Below are positions 1 to 7,986 of a stretch of DNA of 64,000 nucleotides, in pieces (positions within the stretch are counted from its first letter, which is position 1; each line of letters opens with the position of its first letter). Source of the DNA: Williamsia faeni (GTDB taxonomy: Bacteria > Actinomycetota > Actinomycetes > Mycobacteriales > Mycobacteriaceae); the NCBI GenBank assembly GCA_003202005.1, contig QJJF01000001.1, forward strand, positions 651,099 through 715,098. The letters run 5' to 3'. A program made the position numbers and the translations under genes. A model generated the notes under the pieces. That model had not been told where the DNA came from. It saw only the letters and a program-made list of their open reading frames with translations, and searched no databases.

Positions 1-419
1 CCATCGGAGGATTTGTGGTGTTCAACGATTTCAGCGCTCGCGATGTGCAGTGGGACGAGCAACGTCGCGGCGTGTTCGGGCCAGTGGTGAAGACCAAAAC
101 CTTTGGCAGTTCCATTGGTTCGGTGGTGGTGACCGCCGACGAAGTCCTACCCAAGATCGATCAGCTCACCGCGTCGGTGCACATCAACGGCGAACTGTGG
201 TCGTCAACCGGTACACACGGATTGCGTTACCACCCCGGCGAAGTCGTCGCCTACGCCAGCCAGTCGGAGAACCTGCACCCCGGCGAACTGATCACGTCCG
301 GCACCCTGCCGTCAGGGTGCGGCCTCGAACTCGACCGCTGGATCCGTCCGGGCGACGAGGTGACGCTGTCGATCGACGGGATCGGTTCGGTGACCAACAC
401 CGTCGCCGACCCCGGCTGA
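1..419 (+). CDS. Fumarylacetoacetate hydrolase family protein, C-terminal part
   Basis: The gene runs in from the left edge; the reading frame is open from base 3. The visible part has about 138 residues and is the catalytic C-terminal half of an FAH-fold enzyme. The sequence FNDFSARDVQ matches the family's FND-SARD motif, and GELITSGTLPSGCG followed by W-RPGDEV is the usual end of the fold. Members hydrolyse C-C bonds in acylpyruvates or act as hydratases or decarboxylases in aromatic catabolism. The metal-binding acidic residues lie in the missing part, so the substrate cannot be assigned. It converges with the YibE/F gene, leaving 17 bases between the stops. Confidence 0.85.
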   Translation, partial: IGGFVVFNDFSARDVQWDEQRRGVFGPVVKTKTFGSSIGSVVVTADEVLPKIDQLTASVHINGELWSSTGTHGLRYHPGEVVAYASQSENLHPGELITSGTLPSGCGLELDRWIRPGDEVTLSIDGIGSVTNTVADPG

Positions 420-436
420 TCACTGCGGCAAGTGAA

Positions 437-1930
437 CTACTCGGGCAGCCAGTGTCGTCCGCGCGCCTGGTGGGGGTCGTCGACCACCACGACGTCGTCG
501 GTGTCATCGGCCTTGCCCTCCATCCCCGGCTTGGTGGACAACATCACCGCAACCGCGGTGGTCAGCGGCACCGAGAGCGCAATCGCGATACCGCCGACAA
601 AGCTGCGGGCCAGTTCGATCGCGACCAGTTCGGTCGTCATCAAGGTTCCGAAGGTCTGACCGGACACCGAGAAGAGCAACAGCAACGGAAGTGTGCTGCC
701 CGCGTACGCGAACACCAATGTGTAGACGGTGCTGGCGATGTGGTCGCGGCCCACCCGCATCGCGGCGGTGAAGGTCTGCCGCCGATTGCCACCATCGGCC
801 GCGGAGAGCTCGAACACCGCCGAAGCCTGGGTGATGGTCACGTCGTTGAGCACACCGAGCACGCCGATGATGAATCCCGCCAACAGGATTCCGTTCAGCG
901 AGATCGTGTTGTTGTAGAGCTGCAGATTGGTCGTCTGCTCCTGGGAGAAGCCGGTGATGTGCATTGTCTCGATCGCCAGCCACGACAGGAAGCCTGCCAG
1001 CATCAGTGACGCCAGCGTTCCCAGCAGCGCCGCACTGGTCCGCAGACTCACTCCGTGGGCGAGGTAGATGACCACGAACAAGATCGCCGCCGACGACACA
1101 ATCGCGACCGCGACCGGAGACTGTCCGTCCAACATCGCGGGCAATGTGAAACCGAAGAGCATGGCAAAAGCGAAGACCAGCCCGATCACCGACCGCAGAC
1201 CGCGCCAGGCCGCCACCAGAACGATGGCGAAGACGAACACCAACGCCCAGATGATGATCGACGTCGAACGGCCGTAGTCGAAGAACGAATACGTGTCGGC
1301 ACCGTCGACACCCGCCGAGCGCGACAACTTGATGTTGTCGCCGACCTTCAGATCCGGTTGTCCCGGCAGCGGCTGGGCAAGCTGTTCCGGCGTCAGCTCG
1401 TCACTGCCCGAATCCTGCTCGATCCCGGCCTCCACCCGATGCGTGGCGACCTCGATCAAGGTGTTGGCACCCTCGTTGGGACCCGAGGTCAGTCGCACGG
1501 TGTTCTGGATGCACGGACCATCTTTCACCGACTCCACCGCCGGATCACCGGCGAACACCTGCCCGGCTTGCTTGTTGAGACAGGCTGCGGTGGCCTGCGC
1601 GACCACCTGCCCGCTTTCGAGCTGGATGGAACCACCACCGACCGACTGGAAGTTCACCGGGATGTCGTGGTCCCGGTCGCCGGGCCAGAGAAGCACCAGC
1701 CCCAGAACAACCGCAACCGCGGAAGCAACCAGCAGTCCGATGACCACCTTCGCGACGCTCGGATGAAGATCCACCGGGCCCAGTTGGTGGTGGTGATGTT
1801 GATGCGGATCGTCAGGGCGTGGAGGTCGTCTCACTCCGGTGACATTAGTGGTCCGGGCCGCCCGTTCGCGCATCGTCCCGCGCTGGTCAGTCCGGATTCG
1901 CGACAAAAACGTGACCGGCGCCGGTGCCAC
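437..1930 (-). CDS. YibE/F-like integral membrane protein
   Basis: This 497-residue protein resembles the YibE/F family, membrane proteins of unproven function. The cytoplasmic N-terminus is His-rich (DPHQHHHHQLG, about residues 41-51). One membrane segment follows near residues 61-82. An extracytoplasmic domain with several cysteines extends to about 215, and about seven further hydrophobic helices follow, with the conserved GVLNDVTITQ stretch near 355. The C-terminus is acidic (DDTDDVVVVDD). The GTG at 1930 has a weak AGG-like signal. An ATG at 1873 (MRERAARTT) would remove 19 residues and is equally possible. It is divergent from the small secreted protein at 1987. Transport is plausible but not shown. 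Confidence 0.85.
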   Translation of the reverse strand: MAPAPVTFLSRIRTDQRGTMRERAARTTNVTGVRRPPRPDDPHQHHHHQLGPVDLHPSVAKVVIGLLVASAVAVVLGLVLLWPGDRDHDIPVNFQSVGGGSIQLESGQVVAQATAACLNKQAGQVFAGDPAVESVKDGPCIQNTVRLTSGPNEGANTLIEVATHRVEAGIEQDSGSDELTPEQLAQPLPGQPDLKVGDNIKLSRSAGVDGADTYSFFDYGRSTSIIIWALVFVFAIVLVAAWRGLRSVIGLVFAFAMLFGFTLPAMLDGQSPVAVAIVSSAAILFVVIYLAHGVSLRTSAALLGTLASLMLAGFLSWLAIETMHITGFSQEQTTNLQLYNNTISLNGILLAGFIIGVLGVLNDVTITQASAVFELSAADGGNRRQTFTAAMRVGRDHIASTVYTLVFAYAGSTLPLLLLFSVSGQTFGTLMTTELVAIELARSFVGGIAIALSVPLTTAVAVMLSTKPGMEGKADDTDDVVVVDDPHQARGRHWLPE

Positions 1931-1986
1931 CTCTGCCTACCGTGGAAATGGACATATTTCTACTCACAGAAAGGACAAATGTCACC

Positions 1987-2346
1987 ATGAAACGCTCATT
2001 CGCCGCCGCCGCGGCTGCAATCCCCGTGGTGACGGCAGGGCTCTTCGGAGGAATCTCCGCACCGACTCAAGCCGCCCCCATCCCGGTCTCCTGCTCGCAT
2101 CCCTTTGCTGACAAGGACGACAGTTCAGGGACCGTCGACGCGCCACGCGCAAACCTGCGGAGCGGGCCGGGAGGCAACTGCAGCGTGGTCCATTCGCTTC
2201 CCGACGGTACCGAGCTGGGTTATGACTGCTACGTGGTCAATGCCGACGGCACAAAGTGGACACATGCGCAGTACGGGGCCTACGACAAACAGGGGTGGAT
2301 CACAGAGAACAGTCTCGCCGACGGCGGGAGCGACGACCTCTGCTGA
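1987..2346 (+). CDS. Small secreted protein with an SH3-like domain
   Basis: This is a 119-residue exported protein. It has a clear Sec signal peptide: MKR, then an alanine-rich hydrophobic core, with probable cleavage after TQAA near residue 31. The mature part has four cysteines (SCSHP, GNCSV, YDCYV and the final DDLC). The pattern RANLRSGPGGNCSVV-LPDGTELGYDC resembles bacterial SH3 (SH3b) domains that bind peptidoglycan or other envelope parts. The ATG at 1987 is preferred over an upstream GTG because it begins the signal peptide and follows AGAAAGGAC. The last residues are acidic. No enzymatic motif is seen, so a structural or binding role in the envelope is inferred. Confidence 0.75.
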   Translation: MKRSFAAAAAAIPVVTAGLFGGISAPTQAAPIPVSCSHPFADKDDSSGTVDAPRANLRSGPGGNCSVVHSLPDGTELGYDCYVVNADGTKWTHAQYGAYDKQGWITENSLADGGSDDLC

Positions 2347-2409
2347 CACCGATTCGACGTCCGGCGGATATCGGCGAAATCGCCACAGCCAGGCATCGGA
2401 TGCGACAGA

Positions 2410-2856
2410 GTGGAAGCTGTGCTCGATGAAATGCAGCGCGAAGCCACCGAGCTCTTCGAAGCCGGCGAATACGAACATGCACTTGCGGAGTTCTCAGTTC
2501 TGAGAGAGATCCGATGCCGCCGCGAGGGTCCCTACTCTCTGAAGTGCCTATCGAATCTGCACGACGTCATCCGGTGCCAGGTACGGCTGGGCCTATGGGC
2601 CGAATGTGAACCGCAATGCCGGGATCTGCTCGCGAAATACACATTCACCCACGGTCCCATCGAGCCCGACACCCTTGATGTCACCGAACACATGGCACGA
2701 ACCCTGGACGCCCTCGGACGTCCCGAAGAGGCCGCCGAACTGTGCGAACGCACGGCTGATCTATTGACAGCCGACGGTCAACACCGCAAGGCACTCTCCT
2801 TCCGCGACGCCGCGGTCCGCTACCAAGCCGAGACCCCCAAACCCGCTACTCACTGA
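2410..2856 (+). CDS. TPR-like helical repeat protein
   Basis: This 148-residue, probably cytosolic protein contains about three degenerate tetratricopeptide-type helical pairs: LFEAGEYEHALAEF near residues 15-28, VRLGLWAECEPQCRDLL near 58-74, and LDALGRPEEAAELCERTADLL near 99-119. The spacing resembles the kinesin-light-chain type of TPR. Such repeats usually bind partner proteins, and no catalytic motif is present. The GTG start at 2410 lacks a strong ribosome-binding site. It lies 63 bases after the secreted protein on the same strand and may be co-transcribed. The partner is unknown. A 21-bp repeat array begins about 35 bases after the stop. Confidence 0.65.
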   Translation: MEAVLDEMQREATELFEAGEYEHALAEFSVLREIRCRREGPYSLKCLSNLHDVIRCQVRLGLWAECEPQCRDLLAKYTFTHGPIEPDTLDVTEHMARTLDALGRPEEAAELCERTADLLTADGQHRKALSFRDAAVRYQAETPKPATH

Positions 2857-2890
2857 GCGCAGGCCACGACCCGCTCCACCCCCGCCCCGT

Positions 2891-3016
2891 CGAACGTGCC
2901 CTCATCACCGCCGAACGTGCCCTCATCACCGCCGAACGTGCCCTCATCACCGTCGAACGTGCCCTCATCACCGTCGAACGTGCCCTCGTTGCCGTCGAGC
3001 GTGCCCTCGTTGCCGT
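2891..3016 (+). repeat. Tandem repeat, six 21-bp units
   Basis: Six head-to-tail copies of a 21-bp unit begin at 2891, 2912, 2933, 2954, 2975 and 2996. The shared core is CGAACGTGCCCTC, with the last two units drifting to CGTTGCCGT. There is no unique spacer, so it is not a CRISPR. It lies between the TPR gene and the GntR gene. The period of 21 keeps a frame open (a 7-residue repeat, VPSSPPN-like), but this looks accidental. Confidence 0.9.
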
Positions 3017-3032
3017 CGGGCATGCGTTATCA

Positions 3033-3087
3033 GCACGGTCGGCGGTTGCTTTGGCACGGTCGGCGGTTGCTTTGGCACGGTCGGCGG
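3033..3087 (-). repeat. Second 21-bp array, facing the first
   Basis: About 2.6 copies of a 21-bp unit (GCACGGTCGGCGGTTGCTTTG) begin at 3033, 3054 and 3075. Read on the minus strand, the unit contains G-CGA-CGTGCC, matching the core of the 2891-3016 units at about 13 of 21 positions. The two arrays therefore look like diverged copies facing each other across a spacer of 16 bases. They could fold as a long imperfect hairpin at the end of the upstream gene. Confidence 0.75.
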
Positions 3088-3110
3088 ATTGGGGTTAGGT
3101 GTTGGATCGT

Positions 3111-3135
3111 GCTTAGATACAAGTTGTGTCTAAGC
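3111..3135 (+). promoter_or_regulatory. Palindromic operator over the GntR start codon
   Basis: This is a 25-bp near-perfect palindrome. The left half is GCTTAGATACAA and the right half TTGTGTCTAAGC, with one central base and one mismatched pair. The GTG start codon of the GntR gene (3126-3128) lies inside it. Bound repressor would block transcription or initiation, which is typical of autoregulated GntR/FadR-type genes. That the adjacent regulator binds here is inferred. Confidence 0.7.
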
Positions 3136-3785
3136 AAATCTCAGCTTCCGAGCGCGCATACAGCCAGGTGAAGGGTCACATCCTGGCCGGAACACTGGCC
3201 GGGGGTGAGCTGATCAGTGAGGGTGAGATCGCCACGACTCTGGGAACCTCCCGCACTCCGGTGCGTGAAGCGTTCCTGCGTCTCGAGGCCGAAGGCTGGA
3301 TGAAGCTCTATCCGAAACGCGGAGCCCTGATCGTGCCGGTCCCGGTCGATGAGGCCGAGCATGTGATCACCGCCCGCTTTGTGGTCGAGACCGCTGCCGT
3401 GCGGATCCTGGTCACCGGCGAACGCACCGCCCTGGTGGCCGATCTGCGCGCGGCGCTCGATCAGCAGCGCATCCACGCCGAGGCCGGCGAGGTCGACGAG
3501 TTCACCATCGCCGACGCCGCATTCCACCGCATGTTCGTCGCGGCGGCCGGGAACCCGTTACTGGAAGGCTTCTACGACACGCTCCGCGATCGCCAACTCC
3601 GTATGACGAGTACCTCGGTGCAGCGTGACCGCGCGCAAATGCAGCGGATCATCGCCCATCACACCGAACTCGCCGATCTGATCGATGCCGGTGACGCACC
3701 CGGATTCGCGACGTCGCTGGCCGCGCACCTCAATGCGGTCCACAACCTCCGCACCCCCCTGCCCTTCGACGGGGCACCGTCATGA
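3126..3785 (+). CDS. GntR-family regulator with FCD ligand domain
   Basis: This 219-residue DNA-binding protein has a GntR winged helix at about residues 8-70 (GEIATTLGTSRTPVREAFLR is the recognition region) and a C-terminal all-helical FCD domain. The FCD metal and ligand residues are visible in DAAFHRMFVAAAGNPLL, AHHTELADLIDAGD and HLNAVH. FCD regulators usually sense small organic acids and repress a neighbouring transport or catabolic gene. The stop overlaps the ATG of the MFS transporter by four bases (ATGA), so the two are coupled and the transporter is the likely target. A palindrome spans the GTG start, suggesting autoregulation. The ligand is unknown. Confidence 0.92.
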   Translation: MSKQISASERAYSQVKGHILAGTLAGGELISEGEIATTLGTSRTPVREAFLRLEAEGWMKLYPKRGALIVPVPVDEAEHVITARFVVETAAVRILVTGERTALVADLRAALDQQRIHAEAGEVDEFTIADAAFHRMFVAAAGNPLLEGFYDTLRDRQLRMTSTSVQRDRAQMQRIIAHHTELADLIDAGDAPGFATSLAAHLNAVHNLRTPLPFDGAPS

Positions 3786-5032
3786 GGGACTGGCGCGGGG
3801 TCGCCGCTGCGATGTTCGCAATCGCCTGGGGTGGAAACGAATTCACGCCGCTACTCGTCTTCTACAAACACGAGTACGAGATGGCCGGACCGACGGTCGA
3901 CGTCCTGCTCTTCGCCTATGTCGTGGGTATGGTGCCCGCGCTGCTGATCGGCGGCCCGCTCTCCGACCGGTTCGGCCGCCGGCCACTGATGCGGCCGGCA
4001 GCGTTCATCGCCGCGGCCGGTTCGATGGTGCTGGCCTGCGCCTCCGACTCGGTTCCCCTGCTCTCGGTGGGCCGCATCCTCAGTGGCATCGCCATCGGGT
4101 TGGCGATGGCGGTCGGCACCAGCTGGATCAAGGAACTCTCCAGTCCGCCACTGCGTCCGGCCGAGTCGGGCAACGGCGCCCGCCGGGCCGCGATGAGTCT
4201 GACCGCCGGCTTCGGCATCGGCGCGGCCGTCGCCGGGACGTTGTCACAGTGGGGGCCGTGGCCACATGCGTCGTCGTACGTGGTGAACACGGTGATCTGC
4301 CTGATCGCCGCGGCGTGGATGTGGTCGGTGCCGGAAACGCGAGCGCCCTCGGCCACGAAGACCCGGTTGCGCCACGATCTGCAGATCCCGTCGCTGCGCG
4401 ATCGTCGTTTCCTGCTGGTGGTGGTACCGCTGGCGCCGTGGGTGTTCGGTGCCGCCATCGGCTGCCAGGCAATCCTCCCCACCCTGATCGCCCCCGAAGT
4501 CGACGCTGCACCGATGGCGTTTGCCGCGCTCATCTCAGCGGTCACGTTGACCTGTGGCTTCACCATCCAATCGGCGGGCCGTCGGATCGACCGACCGGAT
4601 TCGGCCCGGGCCAGCCAGGTGGCGCTGCTGCTGATGATCGCCGGGATGGGCGCGGCCGCCCTCGCCGCGGCACTGCTGACCATCTGGGCCGTCCTGCTCG
4701 CGGCGGTGATCCTGGGGGCCGGCTACGGCATCGCCTTGGTGGCCGGACTCTCCGAGGTGCAGCGGATCGCCGGCCCACGCGACCTCGCCGGACTCACCGC
4801 GGTCTACTACGCGCTCACCTACCTGGGCTTCGCGATCCCCGCGACGCTTGCCTACCTGCATGAATACATCCCGGCGGCCACGTATCCCTGGATGTTCGGT
4901 TTCGGTTCCATCGCCGCGGCGCTCACCCTGGCGTTGATCACGCGCCAGTCGCGCAAGCACCTGCCGGCCTCGCGCCCGGGCACCCACGACGTCGGCGTCT
5001 CCGCAGGTCTGCCACTATCGAACGGTGTCTGA
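3782..5032 (+). CDS. Major facilitator superfamily transporter
   Basis: This 416-residue inner-membrane transporter has about twelve hydrophobic helices in two halves. The MFS motif A between helices 2 and 3 reads GGPLSDRFGRRPLMRPA (about residues 59-75). A central cytoplasmic loop near residues 185-205 is basic. The family moves small solutes by uniport, symport or antiport; nothing here fixes the direction or substrate. It starts inside the end of the GntR gene (ATGA overlap) and its end overlaps the thioesterase gene by eight bases. Regulator, transporter, thioesterase and hydrolase therefore probably form one transcript, perhaps for uptake and use of an organic acid or ester. Confidence 0.9.
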   Translation: MRDWRGVAAAMFAIAWGGNEFTPLLVFYKHEYEMAGPTVDVLLFAYVVGMVPALLIGGPLSDRFGRRPLMRPAAFIAAAGSMVLACASDSVPLLSVGRILSGIAIGLAMAVGTSWIKELSSPPLRPAESGNGARRAAMSLTAGFGIGAAVAGTLSQWGPWPHASSYVVNTVICLIAAAWMWSVPETRAPSATKTRLRHDLQIPSLRDRRFLLVVVPLAPWVFGAAIGCQAILPTLIAPEVDAAPMAFAALISAVTLTCGFTIQSAGRRIDRPDSARASQVALLLMIAGMGAAALAAALLTIWAVLLAAVILGAGYGIALVAGLSEVQRIAGPRDLAGLTAVYYALTYLGFAIPATLAYLHEYIPAATYPWMFGFGSIAAALTLALITRQSRKHLPASRPGTHDVGVSAGLPLSNGV

Positions 5033-5834
5033 CCTCAGTTACTTCACCCTCGACGCCGACGGCATCACGCTGATCCCCACTTCATGGGCTCGCAGCGCGT
5101 GGGGCCCGAACGCACTGAACGGTCCCGCTGTCTGCGCCGCCGCGGCCCACGCACTCGAGCGCGATTATTCCGATCCCGAGTTCGTCCCGTCGCGTCTGAC
5201 GATCGATCTGTTCAAGATGGCCAAAAACGAGCCGACGGTGGTCAACACCCGGAAGGTCAGGTCCGGCCACCGGATCGTCGTCGCCGACGCCGAGGTGATG
5301 CAGGGCGACACGATGGTCGCCCGCGCATCCATCGTGTTCCTGCGCCGATCGGCACCGCCTCCCGGAAACGAGTGGCGCCCCGAGTCGACCTTCACACCGC
5401 CGGAAAACGCCTTCGACAACAAACCCCGCTACCCGTACATGAAGACCGACGGCAACGAGTGGACCCAGAGCATCGGTGGCCACCAGAACGTCGCACGGAA
5501 ACGCGCCTGGAGCACCGGCATGGGTGTGCTTCCCGGAGAACCGTGTTCGCCGTTCGTCCATGCCGTCCAGTCCGCGGAGTCGACCAGCCTCGTCACCAAT
5601 CTGGGAACCGAAGGCATCGGCTACATCAACTGCGACCTCACCATGGCGTTGTCACGGATACCCGAAGGGCACGAGCTCGGGATCGAGGCCGACACCCACA
5701 TCACGGCGGACGGGATCTCCGTCGGTACCGCAACGCTGTATGACCGAAAAGGTCCGTACGGAACCGGTATGGTCACCGCTGTCAGCAATCCTGCGGCCCA
5801 GATCGACTTCTCGTCGCGCAAGGGTCTGCTGTAG
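5025..5834 (+). CDS. Acyl-CoA thioesterase-like protein, double hotdog type
   Basis: This 269-residue protein resembles the actinobacterial TesB/4HBT_3-like thioesterase family, with two hotdog folds in one chain. The N-terminal half has GPNALNGPAVCAAAAHALER, which resembles the central hotdog helix, and then RLTIDLFKMA and the strand VVNTRKVRSGHRIVVADAEV. The second half ends with D-HITADGISVGTATLYD. Family members hydrolyse acyl-CoA to free acid and CoA. Catalytic residues could not be placed with certainty. The GTG start lies within the last codons of the MFS gene, so translation is probably coupled. An alternative is a non-catalytic acyl-CoA binding role. Confidence 0.72.
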   Translation: MSDLSYFTLDADGITLIPTSWARSAWGPNALNGPAVCAAAAHALERDYSDPEFVPSRLTIDLFKMAKNEPTVVNTRKVRSGHRIVVADAEVMQGDTMVARASIVFLRRSAPPPGNEWRPESTFTPPENAFDNKPRYPYMKTDGNEWTQSIGGHQNVARKRAWSTGMGVLPGEPCSPFVHAVQSAESTSLVTNLGTEGIGYINCDLTMALSRIPEGHELGIEADTHITADGISVGTATLYDRKGPYGTGMVTAVSNPAAQIDFSSRKGLL

Positions 5835-5852
5835 GACCGAAAGGCGCGCTCG

Positions 5853-6686
5853 ATGGATACGGTGACTCTCGAAACCGGTGTTGTCCTGGGTGCGCAACGC
5901 GTCGGTGAGGGTCCCACCGTGTTGCTCAACGGCGGCCTGGGGATGCCGTCGATGGTGTGGGACGTCTGCGGTCTCGTCGACTCGCTGGTGGGTGCCGGAT
6001 TCAGTGTGATCACCTATCACGCACGCGGTCTGGCACCTTCGGCCGCGCCGCCGGCGCCGTATTCCATCGCCGACCTCGCCGACGACGCCGCCGGTCTCCT
6101 CGACCACTTCAACGTCGAGTCGGCGACCGTTGTCGGATTCTCCATGGGCTGCTACACAACTCAGATGATGCTGCGCACCCGACCCGAATTGGTCTGTGCA
6201 GCAGTACTTTTCGCCGGTCTACAGCCTAGCCCGATCGGCGAACTGGTCGGCGAGATGGAGCTGGCGCTCATCGAGCGGATCGGTGAGATACCGCGTGCGG
6301 TACTGGTTTTCGAGCAACTCATGACCACCTTGCACACCACACTCCTGCAGGACCCGGACACGGTTGCCGGATGGCGAGACGCCCTCACCGGCTCCGACGG
6401 CGGGTGGGCGAGCCCGGAGGGTTTCACCGGACAACTCACGGCCTCATACGAATGGATCAAAGCCGGGGAGCCCACGGCGGAACAGCTGGCCAGAATCGAC
6501 ATCCCCACCCTGGTACTGGCTTTCGAGCACGATCTGTTCTTCCCGCCGGCACAGAACAAGGCGACGTCGCAGCTCATCCCCGGATCACAATTTGCCCAGA
6601 TCGACGGGGCCGGCCACGGCGGGCTGTTCACCGGCCCCGGCGACAGTGTCCGGCGCATCACCGAGTTCTGCGCCCGGCAGCATTGA
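5853..6686 (+). CDS. Alpha/beta hydrolase
   Basis: This 277-residue serine hydrolase has a standard triad: nucleophile Ser97 in GFSMG, acid Asp in AFEHDLFF and His in GAGHGGLF near the C-terminus. The oxyanion-hole region is NGGLGMPS, near residue 26. It lacks a signal peptide, so it acts in the cytosol. It follows the thioesterase by 18 bases on the same strand and is probably the last gene of the GntR-MFS operon, giving that operon two ester- or thioester-cleaving enzymes. The substrate is not predictable. The stop is immediately followed by the stop of the convergent ATP-grasp gene. Confidence 0.87.
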   Translation: MDTVTLETGVVLGAQRVGEGPTVLLNGGLGMPSMVWDVCGLVDSLVGAGFSVITYHARGLAPSAAPPAPYSIADLADDAAGLLDHFNVESATVVGFSMGCYTTQMMLRTRPELVCAAVLFAGLQPSPIGELVGEMELALIERIGEIPRAVLVFEQLMTTLHTTLLQDPDTVAGWRDALTGSDGGWASPEGFTGQLTASYEWIKAGEPTAEQLARIDIPTLVLAFEHDLFFPPAQNKATSQLIPGSQFAQIDGAGHGGLFTGPGDSVRRITEFCARQH

Positions 6687-7853
6687 TCAGATCGACTGGC
6701 CATCCCACTCGTGGTCGTGCATGAAACCCTCCGCCAGACCCACCCGGTACCGCATCGAGTTCTGCACGATGTTTCCCAGGGCAAACGGAATCCCGAGAAG
6801 GGGCCCGATGTCGTCTCGCCTGGTGATGATCTCGTCGGTCTGCCGAAAATCCCGCACAAAACCACGCAGCGTGTTTCCTTCGAGCGAAGATTTGCGCCAG
6901 CCGTAGAGCAGCATGCCCGGTCCGATCATCTTCCGGGCGCCGGCGTCCGGAGTGATGACGTCGTCGTTCTCACCGAAAAACGCTAGGTCGACGCGATTGT
7001 GCGGCTCGAACATGAGGATCCCGCTCGTGGCCCGCGGGTTGCACTCGATGGTGAACAGCCCACGCTCGGAATCTTCTATGAAGTCGAATCCGATTTGTCC
7101 GGTGAAGTTTGTTTCCTTCACCCTTTTGGTGACCCAATCGGTGATCCCGGAATGCTCGACCGGTTCAAATGTGAGACATGATTGCCCATTGATCGCATAG
7201 CGAACCGGATAAATTGCATGGGCATGTATTCGGCCTTCGTGGCACACCGAATATGTGCAGTATTTGTCACCTTTGAGCCATTCCTGAGCCAGCCACGGAT
7301 TATCCGGATCGAATTGCAGCCCCTCCGGCATCTGCCCCGGATCCACCTTGTACACCTGTTGAGAACCGCGCGAATAGACCTGTTTCAGGGCAAAAGGCCT
7401 GTCGAAATCGAGGGCCGCGAACTCAGCCGCGGACCGCACCTGCGCGTACTTCAAGGTCGGAAGACCGAGAGTGTCCAGCAGTACCTGATACTCAAACTTG
7501 TTGTGCAGGCGGTGCTCAGTCTCGAAGTCGGAGAGGAGCAGGCGACACTCCGGCGGGAACAGATCGCGCGCCATCGCCAGGATGTCGGTCTCCTCGTGCA
7601 CGGGTATGACGATGTCAATGGATTCGGCGCGGACCAGTCGTGCTATTTCCGTGGCATAAGCTTGTGGCTCGAACTTCGGCCGCGGGACGCGGAATACTTT
7701 TTGCACAGAATTGGAGAATCGGGTGATCGGGAACGGGACCGAATCGGCGATGTAAACATTGTGTCCGCCGGCGTTCATCAGCCTCGCCAGATCGAGCGTG
7801 AGAAACGATCGGCCAAATGTAATGAGGACATTCTTGCCGCTACGCCCGGACAT
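6687..7853 (-). CDS. ATP-grasp domain enzyme
   Basis: This 388-residue protein has an N-terminal Rossmann-like pre-ATP-grasp domain (NVLITFGRSFLTLDLARLM) and a C-terminal ATP-grasp ligase fold. The ATP-contacting lysine is in FALKQVYSRG, and the Mg-binding Glu and Asn are in FTIECNPRAT. The family joins a carboxylate, via acyl phosphate, to an amine or other nucleophile. Stand-alone members make peptides, modified amino acids or cofactors. The start at 7853 (MSGRSGKN) is chosen because GAGGTG lies just upstream; the longer frame has no such signal and no domain. No partner enzyme is adjacent, so the substrate is unknown. It is divergent from the EamA-like gene at 7987. Confidence 0.82.
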   Translation of the reverse strand: MSGRSGKNVLITFGRSFLTLDLARLMNAGGHNVYIADSVPFPITRFSNSVQKVFRVPRPKFEPQAYATEIARLVRAESIDIVIPVHEETDILAMARDLFPPECRLLLSDFETEHRLHNKFEYQVLLDTLGLPTLKYAQVRSAAEFAALDFDRPFALKQVYSRGSQQVYKVDPGQMPEGLQFDPDNPWLAQEWLKGDKYCTYSVCHEGRIHAHAIYPVRYAINGQSCLTFEPVEHSGITDWVTKRVKETNFTGQIGFDFIEDSERGLFTIECNPRATSGILMFEPHNRVDLAFFGENDDVITPDAGARKMIGPGMLLYGWRKSSLEGNTLRGFVRDFRQTDEIITRRDDIGPLLGIPFALGNIVQNSMRYRVGLAEGFMHDHEWDGQSI

Positions 7854-7910
7854 CGCACCTCGCAGGAAAACCAGAAAATGGCTGCACCCGCAGCATGGTA
7901 GCTTAAAAGT

Positions 7911-7925
7911 CACTGTGTAACAGTG
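7911..7925 (+). promoter_or_regulatory. Small palindrome in a divergent promoter region
   Basis: CACTGT-GTA-ACAGTG is a perfect inverted repeat with 6-bp arms. It sits between the divergent ATP-grasp gene (start 7853) and EamA-like gene (start 7987), roughly 60 bases from each. It is a candidate binding site for a dimeric regulator. No regulator gene is adjacent, so this is a weak inference. Confidence 0.4.
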
Positions 7926-7986
7926 CTGGGTGCGCGCTGCCATCCTCTGGGTGTGTGCCACCATCCATTTGAGGGGAGGTGTCCGA

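Noticed and set aside
50-1009. A 319-codon frame opposite YibE/F.
   Set aside because: Arg/His/Gln-rich composition typical of antisense shadows.
2891-3087. CRISPR array.
   Set aside because: Units are contiguous with no unique spacers and no cas genes are near.
2896-3171. 91-codon frame through the 21-bp repeats (VPSSPPN-type protein).
   Set aside because: It exists because the repeat length is a multiple of three; it overlaps the GntR operator and start and has no ribosome-binding site.
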